Origin: Sycon ciliatum
Lineage: Eukaryota > Porifera > Calcarea > Leucosolenida > Sycettidae
Direction of reading: 5' to 3'
Assembly: GCF_964019385.1 (NCBI RefSeq)
Contig: NC_088645.1
Span: forward strand, 24,049,233-24,113,232
Length of the DNA stretch: 64,000 nt
The notes beneath the pieces are model-generated. The model had not been told where the DNA came from. It made no database searches and saw nothing but the letters and a program-made list of their open reading frames with translations. Shown in pieces: positions 8,555 through 18,741 of the stretch. Both the position numbers and the translations under genes were made by a program. Each line of letters opens with the position of its first letter. Position 1 is the stretch's first letter.

Positions 8555-10165
8555 TTTTCATTTGGCAACGTTATGTATAAACAAATAGATGGCGTTGCCA
8601 TGGGCTCGCCACTTGGTCCTGTATTGGCTAATATATTTGTAGGGTTCTGTGAAGCGTCCATTAGTCCATCATTGTGGCCCTCTATGTACTGTCATTTTGT
8701 AGACGATGTGTACTGTCACGATGAGGATGAGGATGTCTGTGGGACTTTTCTACTAACTCTGAATAGCCTCCATCCGGCGTTGAGATTCACGTCGGAAGCG
8801 GAACAAAACGGCAGATTATCCTTCTTGGATGTACAAATATCACGCAACATTAACACTAAGAGTTTGTACACCACTATCTATAGGAAGCCAACTTTCACCG
8901 GCCTCTACATTCCGTGGGGGAGCTATACTCCAACGAAATCGAAGAAACATCTTGTGAAAGCGCTAGTTTATCGTGCGCATAGAATATGTTCCCCTCATCT
9001 ATTGCAGGACGAATTAGACAGACTGACATCAATATTTACGGCTATCCAAAGGAATTTCTGGCCAAGCTTATCAACGAAAAACCGGCGACAGACAAGCCGA
9101 TCCAATTTGGACCTGACCTTTGCCCAGTGGTGCTCCGTTTACCCTGGGTTGGCGCCGGTTCTGCGCGCGTGGAGAAGGATGTTCGTGGTATCGTATGTCC
9201 ATCTTATCCGTGCGTCAAGCTGTACGTCATATTTGGGACAGTGCGTGCGTTCAGTGTGAAGAAGGATGTTCTACCTACCCTTAGTAAAAGTAACCTTATC
9301 TATTTCTTTCAATGCCGACAATGTGAAGATGGGTATGTAGGTAGAACCCTTCAGCACCTGGGCGCGCGCATTCGTCAACATGTGCCGTTAAGTTTTGTTC
9401 CGCTTGATGCGCGTGAGTGTCGTCCTCGCCGTGGTCGTCCTCCAAAATGTGCTGTCCAGTCCATCGGTGGATCTTCCTCTTCCTGTGAAGATATCACTGC
9501 ATGCCCGTCCTCCTCCGCGTGTATAGCGCAGGGTCCAGCTGAGAACAGCGTGAAAGATGGTGAAAGACCGACACGTAAACCACCGAAATTGACAAAGGAT
9601 CTGTCTGCGTCGGGAAGGGTTACGTGAAGCCAAGTAAAAATACGGACTGGTGAGGACGCACGTACAACGACAACGGAAGTGAGAACAACAGTCAATATTC
9701 GAAAACGTGGTAGACCGCGAAAACGAACCTCAATATCGAACACCGGACAAGTTGGAGTAAGAAGATCAATAGAAATCCGCAATGGAGGAGACGTAGCTGA
9801 AAGGACACTGGGCATCGCGCACACAACGGCTAGTGTCAGAAAACGTGGAAGGCCGCGGAAAAGCAAAGAGACGGATAGTGGTGATGCCGCGAAGAGGCGA
9901 GATGACAGGACATTGGAGGAGACTACACCCAACGGAGCTAAGAATCGCACTTCGTCCATCAAGCAACATCTGTCAGCCCGTACCAATTGTCGTGAGTTGT
10001 ACAGTGATAATGTGTTCTCAATATTGTCACGTAGTAGATGTGCGTTGCATCTGGCTGTTTTAGAAGCTTTGTATATCCGTAAGTTAGATCCTGAACTTTG
10101 CGTACAGAAAGAAAATGTGCTGTCGCTACAATTGTTTGGTGTTACTCCTCGTCGAGGTGTTAACA
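8555..10165 (+). pseudogene. PLE family D RT-endonuclease, broken
   Basis: It begins at palm motif B (GVAMGSPLGPVLANIF), then motif C (FVDD, here CHFVDDVY), LSFLDVQIS, YRKPTFTGLY, the thumb, CRQCEDGYVGRTLQHL (GIY-YIG first half), the AT-hook linker and the nuclease end. Compared with the copy at 11.3 kb there is a 7-bp deletion near 9042 that shifts frame, and a CGA-to-TGA stop at 9625-9627. The normal stop after the last block has also changed, so the frame runs on to 10275. Fingers and motif A are missing. Confidence 0.85.
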
Positions 10166-10343
10166 ATGTAACTTTTAAGCAAATTAAAATTTGCTCACTA
10201 TGTTCTTGTCGCTATTATTATTTCCTTCGAGTTTTGTGTCGTGCTGAACTTGATACTTTTTCCACCTTGTCATGAGTGTTGTTATCTCATATCTTTACGC
10301 TACATAAGTTTTAGTCTTTCCAACTTGAGCCATTCCCTGTATA

Positions 10344-10377
10344 ATCCTTGATGAGAAGGGACCGAAAACGTTCGGAT
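10344..10377 (+). ncRNA. hammerhead-like motif with C3-to-T change (PLE-D1, right)
   Basis: Stem I ATCC/GGAT, TTGATGA at 10348-10354, stem II segment GAAGGGACC, GAA, AACGTT at 10367-10372, C at the cleavage site. Same variant core as the other family D copies. Confidence 0.55.
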
Positions 10378-10484
10378 ACTTTGACAAGTGCCTTATTTTG
10401 ACTGGATGTGTGTTTGCGTGGATACTTACGACCCAACACGTACCTTCGTTATTAAAGTATTATCCGCCTCCGACTTCTTGTAAA

Positions 10485-10510
10485 ATAATAATAATAATAA
10501 TAATAATAAT
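10485..10510 (+). repeat. AAT microsatellite between two PLE 3' ends
   Basis: About eight AAT units. The flanking 40 bp on each side are reverse complements (ends of copies D1 and D2), so the tract is the centre of a tail-to-tail junction. Confidence 0.9.
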
Positions 10511-10617
10511 TTTACAAGAAGTCGGAGGCGGATAATACTTTAATAACGAAGGTACGTGTTGGGTCGTAAGTATCCACGCAAACACACATCCAGTCAAAAT
10601 AAGGCACTTGTCAAAGT

Positions 10618-10651
10618 ATCCGAACGTTTTCGGTCCCTTCTCATCAAGGAT
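10618..10651 (-). ncRNA. hammerhead-like motif with C3-to-T change (PLE-D2)
   Basis: Same sequence as the other two family D motifs: TTGATGA core, GAA, AACGTT palindrome, stem I ATCC/GGAT. Confidence 0.55.
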
Positions 10652-10805
10652 TATACAGGGAATGGCTCAAGTTGGAAAGACTAAAACTTATATAGCGTAA
10701 AGATATGAGATAACAACACTTGTGACAAGGTGGAAAAAGTATCAAGTTCAGCACGACACAAAACTCGAAGGAAATAATAATAGCGACAAGAACATAGTGA
10801 GCAAA

Positions 10806-11250
10806 TTAAGTTACATTGTTAACACCTCGACGAGGAGTAACACCAAACAATTGTAGCGACAACACATTTTCTTTCTGTACGCAAAGTTCAGGATCTAACT
10901 TACGGATATACAAAGCTTCTAACACAGCCAGATGCAACGCACATCTACCACGTGACAATATTGAGAACACATTATCACTGTACAACTCACGACAATTGGT
11001 ACGGGCTGACAGATGTTGCTTGATGGACGAAGTGCGATTCTTAGCTCCGTTGGGTGTAGTCTTCTCCAATGTCCCGTCATCTCGCCTCTTCGCGGCATCA
11101 CCACTATCCGTCTCTTTGCTTTTCCGCGGCCTTCCACGTTTTCTGACACTAGCCGTTGTGTGCGCGATGCCCAGTGTCCTTTCAGCTACGTCTCCTCCAT
11201 TGCGGATTTCTATTGATCTTCTTACTCCAACTTGTCCGGTGTTCGATATT
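10806..11250 (-). pseudogene. PLE family D protein, linker end and nuclease end
   Basis: About 148 codons: one AT-hook (KRGRPRK), then SSIKQHL...CRELYSD...FSILSRGR...LEALYIRKLDPELC...QKENVLSLQLF and a stop. No catalytic GIY half remains. Confidence 0.7.
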
Positions 11251-12290
11251 ATATCACCTATTGCAGGACGAATTAGACAGACTGACATCAATATTTACGA
11301 ACAACGGCTATCCAAAGGAATTTCTGGCCAAGCTTATCAACGAAAAACCGGCGACAGACAAGCCGATCCAATTTGGACCTGACCTTTGCCCAGTGGTGCT
11401 CCGTTTACCCTGGGTTGGCGCCGGTTCTGTGCGCGTGGAGAAGGATGTTCGTGGTATCGTATGTCCATATTATCCGTGCGTCAAGCTGTACGTCATATTT
11501 GGGACAGTGCGTACGTTCAGTGTGAAGAAGGATGTTCTACCTACCCTTAGTAAAAGTAACCTTATCTATTTCTTTCAATGCCGACAATGTGAAGATCGGT
11601 ATGTAGGTAGAACCCTTCAGCACCTGGGCGCGCGCATTCGTCAACATGTGCCGTTAAGTTTTGTTCCGCTTGATGCGCGTGAGTGTCGTCCTCGCCGTGG
11701 TCGTCCTCCAAAATGTGCTGTCCAGTCCATCGGTGGATCTTCCTCTTCCTGTGAAGATATCACTGCATGCCCGTCCTCCTCCGCGTGTATAGCGCAGGGT
11801 CCAGCTGAGAACAGCGTGAAAGATGGTGAAAGACCGACACGTAAACCACCGAAATTGACAAAGGATCTGTCTGCGTCGGGAAGGGTTACGCGAAGCCAAG
11901 TAAAAATACGGACTGGTGAGGACGCACGTACAACGACAACGGAAGTGAGAACAACAGTCAATATTCGAAAACGTGGTAGACCGCGAAAACGAACCTCAAT
12001 ATCGAACACCGGACAAGTTGGAGTAAGAAGATCAATAGAAATCCGCAATGGAGGAGACGTAGCTGAAAGGACACTGGGCATCGCGCACACAACGGCTAGT
12101 GTCAGAAAACGTGGAAGGCCGCGGAAAAGCAAAGAGACGGATAGTGGTGATGCCGCGAAGAGGCGAGATGACGGGACATTGGAGAAGACTACACCCAACG
12201 GAGCTAAGAATCGCACTTCGTCCATCAAGCAACATCTGTCAGCCCGTACCAATTGTCGTGAGTTGTACAGTGATAATGTGTTCTCAATAT
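11251..12290 (+). mobile_element. PLE family D, copy 2 plus (truncated at both ends)
   Basis: It starts at the thumb region and ends abruptly at CAATATT, where ATT repeats and family E begin. Unlike the others it lacks the 3' end and hammerhead, so a later event removed them. Confidence 0.8.
11256..12290 (+). pseudogene. PLE family D protein, thumb through nuclease, 3'-truncated
   Basis: It is open from LLQDELDRLTSIFTNNGYPK through CRQCEDRYVGRTLQHLGARI, the AT-hook linker (RRGRPPK and two KRGRPRK) and into SSIKQHL...YSDNVFSIL, where the element is cut. It preserves the uninterrupted linker sequence that is broken in copy D1, so it shows where D1 lost 7 bp and gained a stop. It lacks the catalytic polymerase motifs. 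Confidence 0.8.
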
Positions 12291-12438
12291 TATTATTTTA
12301 ATATGGCAATAAGTAGGACGAGCTGAAGCGACATGTGGACTACTTTATTAACAATGTAAGCGATGGAGACGATGCAAGAAACAACCTAAAGGGTAAGGAA
12401 AAATACATGTAAGAAGAAAAAGGGCAATGGAAAAAAAA

Positions 12439-12482
12439 GATGATTCGAACAAGTTTTCGTACAACACTCTTCAGGAATCACC
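12439..12482 (-). ncRNA. hammerhead ribozyme (PLE-E, left)
   Basis: Exact mirror of the motif at 18409-18452: 8-bp stem I, CTGAAGA core, stem II GTG/TAC with a TTG loop, GAA, stem III AAC-TT-GTT, C at the cleavage site. Confidence 0.85.
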
Positions 12483-12762
12483 GTTGTACTAAAGAACAAA
12501 ATGAGAACAAAGGAAATAATATAGCAATCAAGGTAGGGTGACACGATACAATGACAGCACTAGAATATCGAGGTGCGATTTCTCACAAAAGTGTGCAGAA
12601 AACAAGGGTATACAAGTAAGAACTAAGCGTGACAAGTGTGTATCAGCAACAAAAAACAAAAAAGTGAGAACGAATGATAATAATAACAATAATAAACAAG
12701 AAGGTGACAAAACACATTTAGGCACAAGTGGCAACAACGTTGCCACACTTCACAACAGAACA

Positions 12763-15287
12763 TTATTTGAACAATTTTAGGGTAATAACACTATCTTTCT
12801 GGACACACAAATTCGGCTTATGAATGCGCTGACAAACAGCTTCCAAAACTTGTAACTGCAAAAGATAACCATGACGAGCACGGCACAAAACAGAAAAACA
12901 GGAATCAGAATAAGTACGACAACAGTCAGTACTAGAAACCAAATGATTGTATACTGAAGACTTGTTATTACGAGACGGACGCACACAATCTCGACTCACG
13001 CGCACACCCTCACACTCCCTCTCACCCTCACTCAGCTCACCTTCTCCCTCACTGTCCGAATCAGAACCTGCTCCGTCATCCACCGCGGTTTGACTCTCCT
13101 CCTCACTTGCATCGTCCTGCGTCTCACCTTCACCACCCACGCCAACCCTGAATGCCGTTGCCTTCACGTCAGTCGTCGTCCTTTCCGATTGTTTCCTTTG
13201 TATTTTTTTTGTATTTTTACCGTGAATTCATAGGTCCGGTTGTAATCTGCTGTAGATCTCCGTGGTCTGTCATTTGCTGCTTTGTTTTGTGGATTAGTTG
13301 TTGTTGTTGTTGTTGGATGTGAACCTGGTGTTGTTGTTGGATGTGAAGCTGGTGTTGTTGTTGCCGCGATGGTTGTTGGTCTTTCTGTTGAATCCAGCTC
13401 TGGTTCCAGTGGGACAAATCGACCGCCGCGGGTGCTCCCCACCAACACAGACCTCGAAGGAGGAGGGTCAGGGGGAGGCAGAGGTGCTGTCACCACTCGA
13501 GGCACAGCCCCATGCAAAGCACCCAGAGGCACAGACTTAGGCACACCCGAGGGCTGCACCAGTGGCGGTTCCGCACGCACCTCCAAAGAGCTGCCAAGCT
13601 CCAGCCCGTCCAACACAGATGTCAGAGGGGGAGCGGCAGACAGCGGCAGGGAACTATCCTGCCGTCTAGGTGATGGGTTTTTCCTAGGCCTCCCGCGTTT
13701 GGGCCTCTCAGATTGCGCACTGGGTGGAAGGATGTGAAGTGGAGTGTGTTGTTTGATACGTGCGTTCAGGTGCTGAACAGTCCTACCAACATACCGACTA
13801 GCACAATGTCGGCATTCGAAGTTGTAGATAACATGACTGAGGTGGAGGGTTGGTAGGACGTCCTTCCGCACCGTGAACGCACGCATTGTTGTGAAGACTG
13901 GCACAAAATGTACTGCATAATAAGTACGACGGACGATAGACTTGACTGCGTGACACACTTTGATCGATTCCTGCCCCTTCCATGGCAAACATAGATAGAC
14001 GGGACAGCGAGGTGGACCAATCAGCACCGAATTCAGTTTCTGCTCCATGGACAGAAACTTACGCAACAAGAATTCCGGGTAGCCATTCTTCAAGAAAACA
14101 GATCGAAGGAAATCGAGCTCGGCCTGCAGCTTACTGGGCGAACAAATACGTTTCGCACGGTCCACGAGGTTACGAACTAAGTTGACCTTGTATTGAGACG
14201 AACAATATGAATCGAAGGCAATGTACTGACCGGTGAACGTAGGCTTACGATACACAGAAGTCAACATTTCACAGCCAGTCTTCTCTACAAGCACGTCTAG
14301 AAATGACAACTTACTAGACTGCTCGTGCTCACAAGTAAAGCGGAGGGAAGGATGTAGGTTGTTGAGCACATCGAGAAACAATTCACTGCTCTCAACACTG
14401 TCAAAATGCGTGAACGAATCGTCCACAAAACGCACGTAGAACGCGGGCCAAAGCGACTCATCAATCTTGCACTCACAATAACCAACGAATATATTGGCGA
14501 GGACGGGACCAAGAGGAGATCCCATCGCCACACCATCTACTTGCTTGTACATCACATCGTTGAACGAAAATTCGACACCAGTTGTAACTGACAGCATCAA
14601 ATGACGAAACGCCGCTTCCGATACCCATGGAGTATCAACATCATCGTTACGGTACAATACATCCATACAGATGTCAACAGTCTCATCAATAGGAACATTC
14701 GTAAAGAGACTTACAACATCGAAGGAACACATGTGTGCATTGAGAGGGACCGGACTATCACGAAGCCTCGCAACAAAGTCGAAGCTATCCTTCACAGTGC
14801 GTTTGCAATAGTAATCTTGAACAGGCTGTAGGTAGATGCACAGCCATTTCGAGATAGAGTATTGAGGGGAGGCGGTCATGGATACTATTGGTCTAACAGG
14901 GCATGTAGGTTTATGAATTTTAGGAAGGCCATAGAGTCTAGGACGAAGGGTACCAGTCGGTTTGATGCGATCGAATTCATGTTTTGATATTTGTTCTTCA
15001 TTTTTTAGCTTCTTAAGGTAAGTTACAAGATCCTTTTCTACTTTTTCAGTTCGATCACAGGTCTTGACCGGACCAAGTGTACGGAACTTTGATGTGTCAT
15101 TTAGGATAACGGACATCTTCTCGATGTAGTCAGTTTTATTCATTAAAACAGTTGCACGACCCTTATCCGGGCGCGTGACAATAATGTCTTTGTTATTCCG
15201 TAGCTCATGCAGGGCTTTGAGATGTTCGCGTTTCAATGAAAACGTTCTTCTATCCGGTAATGCATCAGCGTGTTCTTCGGCCTCTGC
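12763..15287 (-). pseudogene. PLE family E RT-endonuclease, frameshifted copy
   Basis: Two overlapping frames (13164-15287 and 12763-13167) together match the 942-residue protein of the plus copy from residue about 105 onward. The reading frame breaks near 13200-13215, where the T-rich tract has about 10 extra bases relative to the plus copy. Palm motifs SFDVVSLFTNVP, GVAMGSPLGPVLANIF and FVDD are intact. The N-terminal about 100 residues are lost at the head-to-head junction. Confidence 0.85.
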
Positions 15288-15299
15288 TGCAGATTCTCT

Positions 15300-18128
15300 A
15301 TGCTCCTTTCGGAAAATGACCAGAAACAACGTATCCATCTAATCACAAAACATGACAAGACCTACAATTGGCTAAGACAGAAAAGATATGGACATGTCAC
15401 CATCGATCCTGATACCACCATAATTAACATGACATCACTAGAGTTGACCACTCTTCAGAAAGAGCTCCTCTGTCGTGGAACCGATTTCGGGATTCCACCA
15501 AAATCAAACAAGAAGGAAGTAATCATGACCGAGTTTGAGCTCTTTTACCGCAAGTTATTACGTTTCAGACCGGTGTCCGAGTCACAACAGTCCATTTGCG
15601 CCGCAAAGATCCGGGCAGAGGCCGAAGAACACGCTGATGCATTACCGGATAGAAGAACGTTTTCATTGAAACGCGAACATCTCAAAGCCCTGCATGAGCT
15701 ACGGAATAACAAAGACATTATTGTCACGCGCCCGGATAAGGGTCGTGCAACTGTTTTAATGAATAAAACTGACTACATCGAGAAGATGTCCGTTATCCTA
15801 AATGACACATCAAAGTTCCGTACACTTGGTCCGGTCAAGACCTGTGATCGAACTGAAAAAGTAGAAAAGGATCTTGTAACTTACCTTAAGAAGCTAAAAA
15901 ATGAAGAACAAATATCAAAACATGAATTCGATCGCATCAAACCGACTGGTACCCTTCGTCCTAGACTCTATGGCCTTCCTAAAATTCATAAACCTACATG
16001 CCCTGTTAGACCAATAGTATCCATGACCGCCTCCCCTCAATACTCTATCTCGAAATGGCTGTGCATCTACCTACAGCCTGTTCAAGATTACTATTGCAAA
16101 CGCACTGTGAAGGATAGCTTCGACTTTGTTGCGAGGCTTCGTGATAGTCCGGTCCCTCTCAATGCACACATGTGTTCCTTCGATGTTGTAAGTCTCTTTA
16201 CGAATGTTCCTATTGATGAGACTGTTGACATCTGTATGGATGTATTGTACCGTAACGATGATGTTGATACTCCATGGGTATCGGAAGCGGCGTTTCGTCA
16301 TTTGATGCTGTCAGTTACAACTGGTGTCGAATTTTCGTTCAACGATGTGATGTACAAGCAAGTAGATGGTGTGGCGATGGGATCTCCTCTTGGTCCCGTC
16401 CTCGCCAATATATTCGTTGGTTATTGTGAGTGCAAGATTGATGAGTCGCTTTGGCCCGCGTTCTACGTGCGTTTTGTGGACGATTCGTTCACGCATTTTG
16501 ACAGTGTTGAGAGCAGTGAATTGTTTCTCGATGTGCTCAACAACCTACATCCTTCCCTCCGCTTTACTTGTGAGCACGAGCAGTCTAGTAAGTTGTCATT
16601 TCTAGACGTGCTTGTAGAGAAGACTGGCTGTGAAATGTTGACTTCTGTGTATCGTAAGCCTACGTTCACCGGTCAGTACATTGCCTTCGATTCATATTGT
16701 TCGTCTCAATACAAGGTCAACTTAGTTCGTAACCTCGTGGACCGTGCGAAACGTATTTGTTCGCCCAGTAAGCTGCAGGCCGAGCTCGATTTCCTTCGAT
16801 CTGTTTTCTTGAAGAATGGCTACCCGGAATTCTTGTTGCGTAAGTTTCTGTCCATGGAGCAGAAACTGAATTCGGTGCTGATTGGTCCACCTCGCTGTCC
16901 CGTCTATCTATGTTTGCCATGGAAGGGGCAGGAATCGATCAAAGTGTGTCACGCAGTCAAGTCTATCGTCCGTCGTACTTATTATGCAGTACATTTTGTG
17001 CCAGTCTTCACAACAATGCGTGCGTTCACGGTGCGGAAGGACGTCCTACCAACCCTCCACCTCAGTCATGTTATCTACAACTTCGAATGCCGACATTGTG
17101 CTAGTCGGTATGTTGGTAGGACTGTTCAGCACCTGAACGCACGTATCAAACAACACACTCCACTTCACATCCTTCCACCCAGTGCGCAATCTGAGAGGCC
17201 CAAACGCGGGAGGCCTAGGAAAAACCCATCACCTAGACGGCAGGATAGTTCCCTGCCGCTGTCTGCCGCTCCCCCTCTGACATCTGTGTTGGACGGGCTG
17301 GAGCTTGGCAGCTCTTTGGAGGTGCGTGCGGAACCGCCACTGGTGCAGCCCTCGGGTGTGCCTAAGTCTGTGCCTCTGGGTGCTTTGCATGGGGCTGTGC
17401 CTCGAGTGGTGACAGCACCTCTGCCTCCCCCTGACCCTCCTCCTTCGAGGTCTGTGTTGGTGGGGAGCACCCGCGGCGGTCGATTTGTCCCACTGGAACC
17501 AGAGCTGGATTCAACAGAAAGACCAACAACCATCGCGGCAACAACAACACCAGCTTCACATCCAACAACAACACCAGGTTCACATCCAACAACAACAACA
17601 ACAACTAATCCACAAAACAAAGCAGCAAATGACAGACCACGGAGATCTACAGCAGATTACAACCGGACCTATGAATTCACGGTAAAAATACAAAGGAAAC
17701 AATCGGAAAGGACGACGACTGACGTGAAGGCAACGGCATTCAGGGTTGGCGTGGGTGGTGAAGGTGAGACGCAGGACGATGCAAGTGAGGAGGAGAGTCA
17801 AACCGCGGTGGATGACGGAGCAGGTTCTGATTCGGACAGTGAGGGAGAAGGTGAGCTGAGTGAGGGTGAGAGGGAGTGTGAGGGTGTGCGCGTGAGTCGA
17901 GATTGTGTGCGTCCGTCTCGTAATAACAAGTCTTCAGTATACAATCATTTGGTTTCTAGTACTGACTGTTGTCGTACTTATTCTGATTCCTGTTTTTCTG
18001 TTTTGTGCCGTGCTCGTCATGGTTATCTTTTGCAGTTACAAGTTTTGGAAGCTGTTTGTCAGCGCATTCATAAGCCGAATTTGTGTGTCCAGAAAGATAG
18101 TGTTATTACCCTAAAATTGTTCAAATAA
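15300..18128 (+). CDS. Penelope-like reverse transcriptase / GIY-YIG endonuclease (family E)
   Basis: 942 codons from the ATG at 15300; upstream in-frame codons belong to the junction. Order: PLE N-terminal block IINMTSLELTTLQKELLCRG (about residue 42), fingers LRPRLYGLPKIHKP, motif A SFDVVSLFTNVP (about 293), motif B GVAMGSPLGPVLANIF (about 357), motif C FVDD (about 391), LSFLDVLV, YRKPTFTGQY, then the GIY-YIG first half CRHCASRYVGRTVQHL (about 597). A linker of about 265 residues follows, with an AT-hook (KRGRPRK), Thr/Gln-rich repeats, RPRRSTADY and an acidic stretch. The end is SSVYNHL...CCRTYSD...FSVLCRAR...LEAVCQR...LCVQKDSV. PLE proteins copy RNA at nicked DNA ends made by the GIY-YIG nuclease (family knowledge). 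All visible catalytic motifs are present. Whether the true start lies further upstream is unclear. Confidence 0.85.
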   Translation: MLLSENDQKQRIHLITKHDKTYNWLRQKRYGHVTIDPDTTIINMTSLELTTLQKELLCRGTDFGIPPKSNKKEVIMTEFELFYRKLLRFRPVSESQQSICAAKIRAEAEEHADALPDRRTFSLKREHLKALHELRNNKDIIVTRPDKGRATVLMNKTDYIEKMSVILNDTSKFRTLGPVKTCDRTEKVEKDLVTYLKKLKNEEQISKHEFDRIKPTGTLRPRLYGLPKIHKPTCPVRPIVSMTASPQYSISKWLCIYLQPVQDYYCKRTVKDSFDFVARLRDSPVPLNAHMCSFDVVSLFTNVPIDETVDICMDVLYRNDDVDTPWVSEAAFRHLMLSVTTGVEFSFNDVMYKQVDGVAMGSPLGPVLANIFVGYCECKIDESLWPAFYVRFVDDSFTHFDSVESSELFLDVLNNLHPSLRFTCEHEQSSKLSFLDVLVEKTGCEMLTSVYRKPTFTGQYIAFDSYCSSQYKVNLVRNLVDRAKRICSPSKLQAELDFLRSVFLKNGYPEFLLRKFLSMEQKLNSVLIGPPRCPVYLCLPWKGQESIKVCHAVKSIVRRTYYAVHFVPVFTTMRAFTVRKDVLPTLHLSHVIYNFECRHCASRYVGRTVQHLNARIKQHTPLHILPPSAQSERPKRGRPRKNPSPRRQDSSLPLSAAPPLTSVLDGLELGSSLEVRAEPPLVQPSGVPKSVPLGALHGAVPRVVTAPLPPPDPPPSRSVLVGSTRGGRFVPLEPELDSTERPTTIAATTTPASHPTTTPGSHPTTTTTTNPQNKAANDRPRRSTADYNRTYEFTVKIQRKQSERTTTDVKATAFRVGVGGEGETQDDASEEESQTAVDDGAGSDSDSEGEGELSEGERECEGVRVSRDCVRPSRNNKSSVYNHLVSSTDCCRTYSDSCFSVLCRARHGYLLQLQVLEAVCQRIHKPNLCVQKDSVITLKLFK

Positions 18129-18408
18129 TGTTCTGTTGTGAAGTGTGGCAACGTTGTTGCCACTTGTGCCTAAATGTGTTTTGTCACCTTCTTGTTTATT
18201 ATTGTTATTATTATCATTCGTTCTCACTTTTTTGTTTTTTGTTGCTGATACACACTTGTCACGCTTAGTTCTTACTTGTATACCCTTGTTTTCTGCACAC
18301 TTTTGTGAGAAATCGCACCTCGATATTCTAGTGCTGTCATTGTATCGTGTCACCCTACCTTGATTGCTATATTATTTCCTTTGTTCTCATTTTGTTCTTT
18401 AGTACAAC

Positions 18409-18452
18409 GGTGATTCCTGAAGAGTGTTGTACGAAAACTTGTTCGAATCATC
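18409..18452 (+). ncRNA. hammerhead ribozyme (PLE-E, right)
   Basis: Stem I GGTGATTC/GAATCATC (8 bp, one wobble). Core CTGAAGA at 18417-18423. Stem II GTG-TTG-TAC. GAA at 18433-18435. Stem III AACTTGTT at 18436-18443. Cleavage predicted after C18444. It lies 280 bp after the stop codon. Confidence 0.85.
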
Positions 18453-18741
18453 TTTTTTTTCCATTGCCCTTTTTCTTCTTACATGTATTTTTCCTTACCC
18501 TTTAGGTTGTTTCTTGCATCGTCTCCATCGCTTACATTGTTAATAAAGTAGTCCACATGTCGCTTCAGCTCGTCCTACTTATTGCCATATTAAAATTATT
18601 GTCTCCTCGTCGAATTTTTAAATATTATTATTATTATTATTATTATTAAGTAGTGGTTGCGACTTCGGCGATGATTAGTAAGAATGGTGCTTTCTTGCAG
18701 GTTTGCCGAGTCGAAGGTTCGATGGACTTCTCCTGTTGTTG

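Larger units (their letters stand above)
8553..10484 (+). mobile_element. PLE family D, copy 1 plus (5'-truncated in the RT)
   Basis: The right member of the pair starts inside the reverse-transcriptase palm and runs to a 3' end that meets the 3' end of the next minus copy through an AAT tract (10485-10510). Confidence 0.85.
10511..11250 (-). mobile_element. PLE family D, copy 2 minus (5'-truncated)
   Basis: It runs from the shared 3' terminus through the hammerhead-like motif to the linker of the protein, where it switches at about 11250 to the plus copy. Confidence 0.8.
12292..15287 (-). mobile_element. PLE family E, minus copy (5'-truncated)
   Basis: A long mirror copy of the plus element at 15288-18620, identical over nearly all of about 3 kb. 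The 5' ends meet near 15290. An AAT/ATT tract lies at the outer end. Confidence 0.9.
15288..18620 (+). mobile_element. PLE family E, plus copy, nearly complete
   Basis: It holds an uninterrupted long ORF, a 3' UTR with a hammerhead at 18409-18452, and the terminal motif TTGTCTCCTCGTCGA at about 18600, followed by an ATT tract (18626-18648). Only the extreme 5' end is uncertain because it meets the minus copy. Confidence 0.9.

Noticed and set aside
13282-17801. Many 60-150 aa frames antisense to PLE-E
   Set aside because: Shadows of the reverse-transcriptase/endonuclease ORF on the other strand, each present twice because of the inverted arms.
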